Assembly: GCA_937901895.1 (NCBI GenBank)
Contig: CALGTD010000061.1
Coordinates: forward strand, 1-31,825
Direction: 5' to 3'
From: an uncultured Spartobacteria bacterium
GTDB taxonomy: Bacteria > Verrucomicrobiota > Verrucomicrobiia > Chthoniobacterales > JAATET01
Length of the DNA stretch: 31,825 nucleotides
The notes beneath the pieces are model-generated. The model had not been told where the DNA came from and searched no databases. It saw only the letters and a program-made list of their open reading frames with translations. Made by a program: the position numbers and the translations under genes. Shown piece after piece: positions 22,819 through 30,736 of the stretch; the stretch's first letter is position 1, and every line of letters begins with the position of its first letter.

Positions 22819-23862
22819 ATGGCAGTGATTACCGAAGAGGTCGTGCGCAAGGCGCTCGAGGATGTGAAATATCCCGGCTTCAGCCGGAACATCGTGTCGT
22901 TTGGCGTGGTGAAGGGGGTGACGATTCGGGGAACCGATGTCGAAGTGCAGATGGCGCTCACGACGAATGAGACGGCGGTGCCGGCGGCGATTCGCGAAGC
23001 CTCGCTGGAGCGGTTGCGCGCGCTTCCCGGAGTGGGCGACGTGAAGGTGCGCATCGACATCCAGGCTCCGCAGGCCCCTGCGGGTGGTGGCGGACCGGCG
23101 AAGATCGACGGGGTGAAGCACATCATCGCCGTCGCGAGCGGCAAGGGTGGCGTCGGAAAATCGACCGTTGCGGCGAATCTCGCCATCGCCTTGAAGAACA
23201 CCGGTGCCGCGGTCGGTCTTTGCGACTGCGACCTTTACGGCCCGAGCATCGCACTGATGTTCGGCTCGAACGAGCGTCCGATGGCGGACGACGAGAACCG
23301 CATCCTGCCGATTGAGCGGTGTGGATTGAGACTCATGTCGATGGGATTCCTGCTTGAGGATGATTCGCCCGCCGTGCTGCGTGGACCGATGGTGACGCGA
23401 TACACCCAGCAGTTTCTCCGGCAGGTCGCGTGGGGGGAACTGGACTATCTGGTGCTCGATCTCCCCCCGGGCACCGGCGACATCCAGCTCACGATCGTGC
23501 AGACCGTCGCACTTTCGGGCGCGATCATCGTCACCACTCCGCAGGAGGTGGCGCTCATCGATGCGCGAAAGGCGGCACGGATGTTCGCGAAGACAAACGT
23601 TCCGGTGCTCGGCATCGTGGAAAACATGAGCCATTTCCTGTGTCCGTCCGACGGCGTGCGTTACGACATCTTCGGAACTGGCGGCGGTGCGCGGGAGGCG
23701 GCGAGGCTTGGGGTTCCTCTGCTCGCGGAAATTCCGATCGAGATGGCTTTGCGCGAGGGCGGGGATATTGGACGTCCGGTTGCGGAATTCGCGCCGGAAT
23801 CGGCTTCCGGCACGGCGTTTGCTCAACTGGGAGAGGAAGTTGCGAAATTACTGCGTGAATAG
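22819..23862 (+). CDS. Mrp/ApbC-type Fe-S cluster carrier ATPase
   Basis: Cytoplasmic P-loop ATPase that carries and delivers [4Fe-4S] clusters. The 347-residue product has an N-terminal MIP18/DUF59-like domain (about 1-80), then the deviant Walker A GKGGVGKST (108-116), CDCDLYGPS (135-143) and LDLPPGTGD (213-221). The usual C-terminal CxxC that binds the cluster reads CPSD (275-278): Cys275 is kept and the second Cys is Asp. ATG 22819 gives the normal N-terminus; the frame extends 34 codons upstream through a hairpin region. It follows rpoN on the same strand. Confidence 0.93.
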   Translation: MAVITEEVVRKALEDVKYPGFSRNIVSFGVVKGVTIRGTDVEVQMALTTNETAVPAAIREASLERLRALPGVGDVKVRIDIQAPQAPAGGGGPAKIDGVKHIIAVASGKGGVGKSTVAANLAIALKNTGAAVGLCDCDLYGPSIALMFGSNERPMADDENRILPIERCGLRLMSMGFLLEDDSPAVLRGPMVTRYTQQFLRQVAWGELDYLVLDLPPGTGDIQLTIVQTVALSGAIIVTTPQEVALIDARKAARMFAKTNVPVLGIVENMSHFLCPSDGVRYDIFGTGGGAREAARLGVPLLAEIPIEMALREGGDIGRPVAEFAPESASGTAFAQLGEEVAKLLRE

Positions 23863-23900
23863 CTAAGTTGTTCATTATCAATGGGAAATATCCTGACCTA

Positions 23901-23929
23901 TTGACACCCTTCCGAACACCCGGCAGACT
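23901..23929 (+). promoter_or_regulatory. Possible promoter of the small gene at 23945
   Basis: TTGACA (23901-23906), a perfect -35 hexamer, is followed after 17 bases by CAGACT (23924-23929), which matches only 3/6 of the -10 consensus. A start near 23936 would give a very short leader before ATG 23945. Confidence 0.3.
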
Positions 23930-23944
23930 CCACTCCGACTACGT

Positions 23945-24187
23945 ATGAGTTCCCCGAAATCCGAGGCTCCCTTTGACCTCGTGAAAAATTCTTCTCTGTA
24001 TCGCGAATATCTCGCGGAGCGCGAAGAGATCCTGCGCCACAAATGGATCGAAAGCGAAAAGGCTGGCAGGGACATCGGCTTTGAACGCGCGTTGCTCGAC
24101 TGGATCATCAAGTATCGGTCCGGGTGGCGCGACGAACGTGCGAAGCCATCCAATGCCGATGGGCGCAAGGAGTCGGCGGTAACCTGA
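23945..24187 (+). CDS. Small charged protein of unknown function
   Basis: I do not recognise the family with certainty. The 80-residue product is rich in Glu, Arg and Lys: a helical stretch (YREYLAEREEILRHKWIESE, 19-38) is followed by GRDIGFERALLDWIIKYRSGW, then a loose polar tail. Three Trp residues sit in the middle part. No signal peptide, membrane segment or Cys is present, so it is probably cytoplasmic and mostly helical. It lies between mrp and pyrR, 54 bases before pyrR, and may be first in that operon. The codon use and composition look like those of the neighbours, so it is probably a real gene. Confidence 0.7.
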   Translation: MSSPKSEAPFDLVKNSSLYREYLAEREEILRHKWIESEKAGRDIGFERALLDWIIKYRSGWRDERAKPSNADGRKESAVT

Positions 24188-24200
24188 CGACTGCGCCCGG

Positions 24201-24234
24201 TCCTTTAAGAACGGTCCCGCGAGACCGGAAAGGA
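24201..24234 (+). promoter_or_regulatory. PyrR-binding RNA hairpin overlapping the pyrR ribosome binding site
   Basis: The transcript can form a lower stem TCCTTT (24201-24206) with AAAGGA (24229-24234). Above it is an internal loop with AAGAA on the 5' side, then an upper stem CGGTC (24212-24216) with GACCG (24223-24227) that closes the hexaloop CCGCGA. The top matches the published PyrR-binding consensus ARUCCNGNGAGGYU: the loop CNGNGA is exact, and the differences in the stem keep base pairing. The lower stem contains AAAGGA, the Shine-Dalgarno of pyrR. PyrR bound to UMP should therefore block ribosome entry. Confidence 0.7.
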
Positions 24235-24241
24235 ACGAAGA

Positions 24242-24799
24242 TTGAACGCTGAAAACACCGACGAGGCCGTCGTCACGGCCATGGATGCGGACGCGATCCG
24301 CAAGGCGATCCGGCGCATAGCGCACGAGATCATCGAGCAGCACACGGATTTGCCGCGCGTCGTGCTGGCCGGAATTCCCACACGCGGCGTCGAGGTGGCG
24401 AAACGGATCGCCGCCCACATTGCGGAGGTCGAGGGGGTTCGTCTGGATACGGGCGTCGTCGATGTGTCAATGCATCGTGACGATCTCGCGATGCGCGGAC
24501 GCATGACGGCGCTGGAGACGACCACACTGCCGATCGATCTGGACGGGCGCCCACTCGTGCTGGTGGATGACGTGCTTTATACGGGGCGGAGTTGCCGTGC
24601 GGCGATGGACGCTGTTGCTTCGTTCGGCCGTCCGTCGCTCATTCAGCTCGCGGTGCTGGTGGACCGGGGCCACCGGGAGCTGCCGATCCGCGCGGATTAC
24701 GTCGGCCGGAATCTTCCCACGAATCGCAGCGAAAAGATCCGCGTGCGATTTGAAAACATCGATGGCGAGCCGGATTCGGTCTCGATCGTAAAGCCATGA
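24242..24799 (+). CDS. pyrR: PyrR, pyrimidine operon RNA-binding regulator / uracil phosphoribosyltransferase
   Basis: Binds pyr mRNA when UMP is plentiful and lowers pyrimidine gene expression; many members also make UMP from uracil and PRPP. The 185-residue product has the family opening ADAIRKAIRRIAHEIIEQ, AGIPTRGVEVAKRI, the PRPP loop LVLVDDVLYTGRS (105-117), and the conserved VDRGHRELPIRADYVGRNLP (140-159) linked to RNA binding. TTG 24242 was chosen because AAAGGA lies 7 bases before it; ATG 24281 is the alternative but has no Shine-Dalgarno. A PyrR-binding hairpin covers this site, so it is probably self-regulated. The stop overlaps pyrB (ATGA). Confidence 0.94.
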   Translation: MNAENTDEAVVTAMDADAIRKAIRRIAHEIIEQHTDLPRVVLAGIPTRGVEVAKRIAAHIAEVEGVRLDTGVVDVSMHRDDLAMRGRMTALETTTLPIDLDGRPLVLVDDVLYTGRSCRAAMDAVASFGRPSLIQLAVLVDRGHRELPIRADYVGRNLPTNRSEKIRVRFENIDGEPDSVSIVKP

Positions 24800-25731
24800 A
24801 CGCCTGGACCCGCAAGGACCTCGTCGCGCTCGACGGCCTCTCCAGGGAGGAGCTCACGCTCGTTCTCGACACGGCCAAGGCGTTCAAGGGCGTCGGCGAA
24901 CGCACGTTGAAAAAGGTGCCCGCACTCCGCGGACGCACGATGGTGAATTTCTTCGTCGAGCCGAGCACGCGAACGCGGATTTCGTTCGAGCTGGCTGCCA
25001 TGCGGCTCAGCGCCGACGTGGTGAATATTTCCGCGACGGCATCGAGTCTGCAAAAAGGAGAGTCGCTCAAGGACACGGCCCGCAATTTGCAGGCGCTGCA
25101 CGCGGACATCATCGTTCTTCGCCACAGCTCCGCCGGTGCGGCTCAATTCCTTGCCGAGCGACTCGACGCGAGCGTGATCAACGGTGGGGATGGCTCGCAC
25201 GAGCATCCCACTCAGGGCCTGCTCGACGTGTTTACGATGCGCGAGCATGCCGGACGGATCGAAGGGCTCGAGGTCGCGATCGTCGGAGACATTCTGTTCA
25301 GCCGCGTTGCGCGGTCGAATGTTCACGCGCTCGTGAAGCTGGGCGCGAAGGTGACGCTCGTGGGGCCGACCACGCTCGTTCCCCGGTCACTCGAGGCACT
25401 CGGCGCACGCGTCACCCATCGGCTCGACGATGTGCTGGAAACCGCGGATGTCGTGAATCTCCTGCGCATCCAGCATGAGCGGCAGCGGAAGGAATATTTC
25501 CCAAGTCTCGGCGAATACACCTCGCTCTTTGGCCTCACGAAGGCACGCGCCGCGCGGTTGAAACCGGGGTGTCTGATCATGCATCCCGGACCGATCAATC
25601 GTGGCGTCGAGATCGACAGCGACGTTGCCGACGGTTCACACAGCGTCATTCTCGAACAGGTCACCAACGGCCTCGCGGTCCGGATGGCCGTTCTTTATCT
25701 CTGCGGCGGGGGCGCCGGAATTCAGTCATGA
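24796..25731 (+). CDS. pyrB: Aspartate carbamoyltransferase catalytic subunit
   Basis: Joins carbamoyl phosphate and aspartate, the committed step to pyrimidines. The 311-residue product has the carbamoyl-phosphate site FFVEPSTRTRISFE (52-65, STRT at 57-60), SLQKGESLKDT, GDGSHEHPTQGLLD (131-144) and HPGPINRG (263-270). No pyrI regulatory subunit gene is adjacent; the next gene is pyrC, and this pairing is common for bacteria whose ATCase associates with a dihydroorotase. ATGA overlaps link it to pyrR before it and pyrC after it, so it falls under the PyrR hairpin. Confidence 0.97.
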   Translation: MNAWTRKDLVALDGLSREELTLVLDTAKAFKGVGERTLKKVPALRGRTMVNFFVEPSTRTRISFELAAMRLSADVVNISATASSLQKGESLKDTARNLQALHADIIVLRHSSAGAAQFLAERLDASVINGGDGSHEHPTQGLLDVFTMREHAGRIEGLEVAIVGDILFSRVARSNVHALVKLGAKVTLVGPTTLVPRSLEALGARVTHRLDDVLETADVVNLLRIQHERQRKEYFPSLGEYTSLFGLTKARAARLKPGCLIMHPGPINRGVEIDSDVADGSHSVILEQVTNGLAVRMAVLYLCGGGAGIQS

Positions 25732-27002
25732 GCATAGTGAAAATTTCCAACGGCCGGATCATCGATCCGGCAAACGGTCGTGACGAAACCGGCGACCTCT
25801 GGATCAGGGACGGTGTCATTGCGGACCACCCGATTCCGGATGCGGAGTGCGTGGTCATCGACGCCTCCGGGCTCGTGGTCTGTCCCGGTCTGATCGACCT
25901 TCACGTTCATCTGCGGGAGCCCGGGCAGTCGCACAAGGAGACGATCGGCAGCGGCACGGCGGCTGCAGCAGCGGGTGGATTCACGACGGTGGTCTGTATG
26001 CCGAACACGAATCCCGTCGCGGACAGCCCGGCGACGATTCGCTGGATTCACGAGCGCGCGAAGCAGGTCGCGAAGGTCAACGTCTTCTGCACGGGCGCCA
26101 TCACCAAGGGATTGAAGGGTGAGGAACTCGCACCAATCGGCTCGATGGCGAACGCCGGCATTGTCGCGATCACGGACGACGGCCGCTGCGTGCAGAACAA
26201 CGAAGTCATGCGTCGGGCGCTCGAGTATGCGCGGATGTTCGACCTTCCGCTGCTCGATCACTGCCAGGACTACAGCCTCGTGGCCGACGGTGTGATGCAC
26301 GAGGGCGAATGGAGTGTGCGACTCGGCCTGCCGGGCTGGCCGCGCATAGGCGAGGAGATGATCGTCATGCGCAACATCCTGCTTTCCGATCTGTGCGACG
26401 CTCCCATCCACTGCCAGCACATCAGCTCCGGCGGAAGCGTTCCCATGCTGCGTGCGGCGAAGGCTCGCGGAGTGAAGATTTCGGCGGAGGTCTGTCCGCA
26501 CCACATCGCACTCACCGACGCGGATCTCCGCGGCTACGATGCGAATTTCAAGATGAACCCGCCGCTGCGGACGGAGCGCGACATCGAGCAACTCGTCGAG
26601 GGCATCGCGGATGGCACGATCGAAATCCTGGCGAGCGATCACGCGCCGCACGCCGCCTACGAGAAGGAGGTCGAGCTGGACCTTGCGCCATTCGGCATTC
26701 TCGGACTCGAGACGGAGTTTGCGGTCTTCTGCGACGAGCTTGTCCACAAGCGCAAGGCGATCGATCTTCCGCGTCTCATCGAGATGCTGACGATCGCCCC
26801 GGCCCGGTTGCTGAAGCTCGACCGAGGGACCCTTTCTCCCGGCGCTCCGGCGGACGTCACGCTGCTGGATCCCGACGTGGAGTGGGCTTACGACGTGGAG
26901 AAAACCGCCTCGCTGTCCCGGAACTCGCCGTTCCACGGGCGGACATTCCTCGGCCGCGCCGTGCGGACGATTGTTGGTGGCGAGACGGTGTGGAGTCTCT
27001 AG
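25728..27002 (+). CDS. pyrC: Dihydroorotase, class I
   Basis: Closes carbamoyl aspartate to dihydroorotate. The 424-residue product has the zinc motif DLHVHLREPG (57-66, His59 and His61), DHCQD with His178, HCQHISSGG with His231, and SDHAPH with catalytic Asp304. All metal and catalytic residues seen in active class I enzymes are present, so it is not one of the inactive PyrC-like partners. ATG overlaps the pyrB stop (ATGA). It ends 14 bases before tgt, suggesting that tgt is in the same transcript. Confidence 0.95.
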   Translation: MSIVKISNGRIIDPANGRDETGDLWIRDGVIADHPIPDAECVVIDASGLVVCPGLIDLHVHLREPGQSHKETIGSGTAAAAAGGFTTVVCMPNTNPVADSPATIRWIHERAKQVAKVNVFCTGAITKGLKGEELAPIGSMANAGIVAITDDGRCVQNNEVMRRALEYARMFDLPLLDHCQDYSLVADGVMHEGEWSVRLGLPGWPRIGEEMIVMRNILLSDLCDAPIHCQHISSGGSVPMLRAAKARGVKISAEVCPHHIALTDADLRGYDANFKMNPPLRTERDIEQLVEGIADGTIEILASDHAPHAAYEKEVELDLAPFGILGLETEFAVFCDELVHKRKAIDLPRLIEMLTIAPARLLKLDRGTLSPGAPADVTLLDPDVEWAYDVEKTASLSRNSPFHGRTFLGRAVRTIVGGETVWSL

Positions 27003-27016
27003 GCTCCGCCGGACTG

Positions 27017-28144
27017 ATGAGCTGTTTCGAAATCCATGCAACCGCCGGCAAGGCCCGCGCCGGCACACTGCACACACGGCGGGGTCCCATCGAGACGCCG
27101 GTGTTCATGCCCGTGGGCACGCAGGCGACGGTGAAAGCCATGACCCCGCGCGAGCTGCGAGAGGTGGGGGCGCAGGTCATCCTAGGAAACACGTATCACC
27201 TGCACGTGCGACCGGGGGAGGACGTCATCCGCGACATGGGCGGGCTGCACAAGTTCATGGGCTGGGACGGACCAATCCTCACGGACAGCGGGGGGTTTCA
27301 GGTGTTCTCGCTGGCGAAGATCCGACGGGTGAAGGAGGAGGGAGTCCATTTTCAAAATCACCTCGACGGCACGCCGACGTTTCTCAGTCCGGAGCGGTCG
27401 ATGGAAATTCAGCGCGACCTGGGCTCGGACATCGTGATGCTTTTCGACGAGTGTCCGCCGCACCCGTGTTCGCGCGAAGATGCGGAGGCCAGTCTGGCCC
27501 TGACGCTGCGCTGGGCCGAGCGCTGCCGCGTGTGGTGGGATGCGCAGCCTGTCGAGGGCCGGCCGTTGCTCTTCGGCATCGTGCAGGGGTCCGCATATCC
27601 GGATTTGCGCCGGCGTTCGGCGGAGGCGCTGGTTGAAATCGGCTTCGATGGCTACGCGGTCGGTGGGGTGAGTGTCGGTGAGCCGGAGCCGGAGATGTTT
27701 GCTGCGGTCGAGTCGGCGGAACCGTTTCTGCCGACGGAGCGAGCTCGCTACGCGATGGGACTCGGCACCCCGAAGCAGATCGTGGAGATGATCGCGCGTG
27801 GGATCGACATGATGGACTGCGTGCTGCCGACCCGGCTGGCGCGCAACGGAACGGCGTTCACCGGCGATGGGACGTTGAACCTCAAAAACGCGCCGTTCAT
27901 TCGCGACGAGCGCCCGATCGAGCCCGGCTGCGAGTGCTACGCCTGTGCGAATTTCTCCCGCGCCTATCTGCGCCATCTTATCAAGGCGGAGGAAATTCTC
28001 GGACTGCGACTCGTTTCGATCCACAACCTGCACTTCTATCTTCACCTGGCGCGATGGGCCCGCGCGGCGATTCTGGCTGGAGAGTTTGACGCGTTCCGTG
28101 CGGAGGTCGTGGGACGGCTCGCCGCCGCGGAAACTGCGGAATAG
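27017..28144 (+). CDS. tgt: tRNA-guanine(34) transglycosylase
   Basis: Swaps guanine 34 for the queuosine precursor preQ1 in tRNAs with GUN anticodons. The 375-residue product has ILGNTYHLHVRPG (55-67), LTDSGGFQVFSL (88-99) with Asp90, GIVQGSAYPDLR, and the nucleophile Asp264 in GIDMMDCVLPTR. The zinc ligands are Cys305, Cys307, Cys310 and His336. Length and motifs are normal. The frame is open far upstream through pyrC, but ATG 27017 gives the family N-terminus. No other queuosine gene is in the window; it is probably read from the pyr operon. Confidence 0.97.
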   Translation: MSCFEIHATAGKARAGTLHTRRGPIETPVFMPVGTQATVKAMTPRELREVGAQVILGNTYHLHVRPGEDVIRDMGGLHKFMGWDGPILTDSGGFQVFSLAKIRRVKEEGVHFQNHLDGTPTFLSPERSMEIQRDLGSDIVMLFDECPPHPCSREDAEASLALTLRWAERCRVWWDAQPVEGRPLLFGIVQGSAYPDLRRRSAEALVEIGFDGYAVGGVSVGEPEPEMFAAVESAEPFLPTERARYAMGLGTPKQIVEMIARGIDMMDCVLPTRLARNGTAFTGDGTLNLKNAPFIRDERPIEPGCECYACANFSRAYLRHLIKAEEILGLRLVSIHNLHFYLHLARWARAAILAGEFDAFRAEVVGRLAAAETAE

Positions 28145-28227
28145 AGAAATCCGGTCGGGAAATTGACCGGCAACGTCAGGCCGGTTGGGGTTGCCAGCGG
28201 GAGGTGGGCATTCATAATGGACGGTTC

Positions 28228-30501
28228 ATGCGAAAGCGAAACCATCCCCTGTCCGCTGTCGCCGCCACTGCACTGGCCGTGACAATTTCCTCCCTCAATG
28301 CCGCCGATTGGAAGCCGGCCGAGGCTCCGATCATGACCCCGTGGGCCGAAAAGGTCGACCCCAAGGCCCCGCATCCCGAGTATCCGCGTCCGCAACTCGT
28401 CCGTCCCGAGTGGACGAATCTGAACGGGCTGTGGAAATACGCGATCGCACCGAAGGACGCCGAGTCCGCTCCCGAGAAGTGGGACGGCGACATCCTCGTT
28501 CCCTTCGCGATCGAGTCCGCGCTTTCGGGAGTGGGCAAACGCGTGAGCCAGGACGAGACGCTGTGGTATCGCACGGAGTTTGATGCGCCCAAGCTCGCCG
28601 ATGGGCAGAAGCTCATGCTGAATTTCGGCGGCGTCGACTGGCAGACGCGGGTGTTCGTGAATGGCAAGGAAGTCGGCTCGCACGAAGGCGGACACACGCC
28701 GTTTTCGTTCGATATCACCGACGCGTTGAAAGCCGATGGCCCGCAGGAGCTGATCGTGCGCGTGTGGGATCCCACGGATTTCGGTTCCCAGCCGCGTGGC
28801 AAGCAGATCCACAATCCGCACGGCATCTGGTATACGCCGGTGACCGGCATCTGGCAGACGGTCTGGCTCGAGCCGGTGGCGAAGGACGCGATCACTGCGA
28901 TTCAGGTTGTCTCGGATATCGACAACAAGACCGCGACGTTCACGGTCAAGGCTCCGGGCGACAACGAGGTGAAGCTCACCGTGCTCGACGAGGGCAAGGA
29001 AGTCGCGCAGGTGACCGGCAAGGCCAACGAGCCGCTGACGGTCTCTCTTCCCGATCAGAAGCTCTGGTCGCCGGACAATCCGTTTCTCTACGACCTGAAG
29101 GTCACGTATGGCGACGACGCCGTGGAGAGCTACTTCGGCCAGCGGAAGATCTCCGTGATGAAGGACGAGAAGGGCGTGCCGCGCATGGCCCTGAACAACG
29201 AGATTCTCTTCCAGTATGGTCCGCTGGACCAGGGCTGGTGGCCGGACGGTCTCTACACCGCCCCGACGGACGAGGCGCTCAAATACGACCTCGAGATGAC
29301 GAAGAAGTTCGGGTTCAACATGACCCGCAAGCACATCAAGGTCGAGCCGCTGCGCTGGTATTACTGGACGGACAAGCTCGGACTCCTCGTCTGGCAGGAC
29401 CAGTCGAGTTTCATGCAGACCGGTCAGCGTCATCAGGTGCAGGGCGGAGAGCCAAATGACATCGAGGTCACCGAGGAGACTGCCGCGGTTTACAAGCGCG
29501 AGCTCGAGGCGATGATCGACACGCTGCAGGCGGTGCCATCGATTGTCGTGTGGGTGCCATTCAACGAAGGCTGGGGTCAGCACGACACGGTCAATACGCT
29601 CAAGTGGACCAAGGAAAAGGACCCGACCCGGCTCGTCGACGGACCGAGCGGTTGGGAGGATCGCGGCTGGGGCGATATGAAGGACGCCCACATCTATCCC
29701 GGTCCCGACATGTTCCCGGTCATGCCGGATCGCGTGTCCGTGCTCGGTGAGTTCGGCGGCCTCGGCTACGTCGTGAAAGGCCACCTCTGGCAGGACAAGA
29801 ACAACTGGGGTTACCAGAACATGCCGACCGAGGATGCGCTCTTCCGGCGTTATGTCGGCATGGTGTCCAAGCTCTCAAATCTCAACAACAAGGGCCTTGG
29901 CGCTGCGGTTTACACGCAGATCACCGATGTCGAGGGCGAGGTGAACGGTCTGATCACCTACGACCGCAAGGTTGTCAAACTCGATCCCGACACGCTCGCG
30001 AAGATTCACGCGAAGATGATCAAGGGCGAGTTCGACGTGAAGGCGAGTGTCATCGTTCCAAACAGCAGCGAGGAGCCGCAGGAGTGGAGCTACACGACGG
30101 AGAAGCCGGCGGATGACTGGTTCGCCGTCGATTTCGATGATTCCTCCTGGAAGAAAGGACAGGGCGGTTTCGGATCGAAGGGCACCCCCAACGCGGCGAT
30201 TGGCACCGAGTGGAACGATACGAAGGACATTTGGCTGCGTCGCACGGTGAATTTCGATCCGACGAAACTCACCTTCCCGGTCTTCACGCTGCACTTCGAC
30301 GACGAGGTGACGATCTACGTGAACGGCGAACGTGTTTACCACAACACCAACCGCACGCTTGATTACTTCGATGTGCCGTTCCCGCAGGAGGCTTTGAAGG
30401 CCTTCAAGCCCGGTGAGAACGTGATTGCCGTCCATTGCAAACAGGGCGTCGGCGATCAATACATCGATCTCGGCATCGCCGACTGGGACGTCAAGTTCTA
30501 G
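28228..30501 (+). CDS. Secreted family 2 glycoside hydrolase (beta-galactosidase/glucuronidase family)
   Basis: Retaining exo-acting hydrolase, probably exported to cut plant or algal sugars; substrate not resolved. ATG 28228 gives MRKRNHPLSAVAATALAVTI and a likely cut after SLNA, a signal peptide; GTG 28204 is an earlier in-frame start. The 757-residue product has the sugar-binding jelly roll (about 55-215), an Ig-like domain (about 218-310) and the TIM barrel (about 320-600) with acid/base Glu447 in PFNEGWGQ and nucleophile Glu508 in LGEFGGLG. A further beta-sandwich (about 605-757) includes EVTIYVNGERVYHN, as in galactose-binding folds. It is followed by a strong terminator. Confidence 0.92.
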   Translation: MRKRNHPLSAVAATALAVTISSLNAADWKPAEAPIMTPWAEKVDPKAPHPEYPRPQLVRPEWTNLNGLWKYAIAPKDAESAPEKWDGDILVPFAIESALSGVGKRVSQDETLWYRTEFDAPKLADGQKLMLNFGGVDWQTRVFVNGKEVGSHEGGHTPFSFDITDALKADGPQELIVRVWDPTDFGSQPRGKQIHNPHGIWYTPVTGIWQTVWLEPVAKDAITAIQVVSDIDNKTATFTVKAPGDNEVKLTVLDEGKEVAQVTGKANEPLTVSLPDQKLWSPDNPFLYDLKVTYGDDAVESYFGQRKISVMKDEKGVPRMALNNEILFQYGPLDQGWWPDGLYTAPTDEALKYDLEMTKKFGFNMTRKHIKVEPLRWYYWTDKLGLLVWQDQSSFMQTGQRHQVQGGEPNDIEVTEETAAVYKRELEAMIDTLQAVPSIVVWVPFNEGWGQHDTVNTLKWTKEKDPTRLVDGPSGWEDRGWGDMKDAHIYPGPDMFPVMPDRVSVLGEFGGLGYVVKGHLWQDKNNWGYQNMPTEDALFRRYVGMVSKLSNLNNKGLGAAVYTQITDVEGEVNGLITYDRKVVKLDPDTLAKIHAKMIKGEFDVKASVIVPNSSEEPQEWSYTTEKPADDWFAVDFDDSSWKKGQGGFGSKGTPNAAIGTEWNDTKDIWLRRTVNFDPTKLTFPVFTLHFDDEVTIYVNGERVYHNTNRTLDYFDVPFPQEALKAFKPGENVIAVHCKQGVGDQYIDLGIADWDVKF

Positions 30502-30523
30502 GCGTCCAATCGAGGATTGTCGG

Positions 30524-30556
30524 AAAGGCGGGAGGCTGAAAGGTCTCCCGCCTTTT
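30524..30556 (+). terminator. Rho-independent terminator after the GH2 gene
   Basis: AAAGGCGGGAG (30524-30534) pairs perfectly with CTCCCGCCTTT (30545-30555) over a 10-base loop and ends in TTTT. It lies 22 bases after the GH2 stop. Confidence 0.93.
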
Positions 30557-30634
30557 CATTTGAGGATATCCCGGCGGCGCTGGTTCGCGGTGAAATCCCG
30601 GCAGAGGTCCCACTGGGAGACTGTTTTGTGCCAG

Positions 30635-30664
30635 CCGACGAACCGACGAACCGACGAACCGACG
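30635..30664. repeat. 8-base tandem repeat between two terminators
   Basis: The unit CCGACGAA is present three times in a row and then a partial copy (CCGACG). It is in non-coding sequence between the GH2 terminator and the facing terminator of the minus-strand gene. Too short and too regular for CRISPR; probably a small polymerase-slippage repeat. Confidence 0.75.
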
Positions 30665-30683
30665 GGGGAAATCAGACAAAAGA

Positions 30684-30713
30684 AAAACGGCGGAGATTGC
30701 TCTCCGCCGTTTT
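30684..30713 (-). terminator. Rho-independent terminator of the TIGR04073-like gene
   Basis: AAAACGGCGGAGA (30684-30696) pairs perfectly with TCTCCGCCGTTTT (30701-30713) over a TTGC loop. On the minus strand the stem is followed by a T-rich run (TTTTTCTTTTG). It lies 23 bases after the stop at 30737 and could work in both directions. Confidence 0.92.
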
Positions 30714-30736
30714 CCATGAAGAAGTTTCGCGCCGTC

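Noticed and set aside
26309..27016. Upstream in-frame extension of tgt through pyrC
   Set aside because: It would be translated from inside pyrC; the family N-terminus begins at ATG 27017.
28151..28170. CCGGTC/GACCGG hairpin after tgt as a terminator
   Set aside because: Six-base stem without a T-run; not enough for a terminator call.
28042..29784. Long antisense frame (580 codons) opposite the GH2 gene
   Set aside because: No motif and shadow-type composition; the GH2 frame has full catalytic motifs.
30635..30664. Tandem CCGACGAA units as a CRISPR array
   Set aside because: Units are 8 bases with no spacers and no cas genes nearby.
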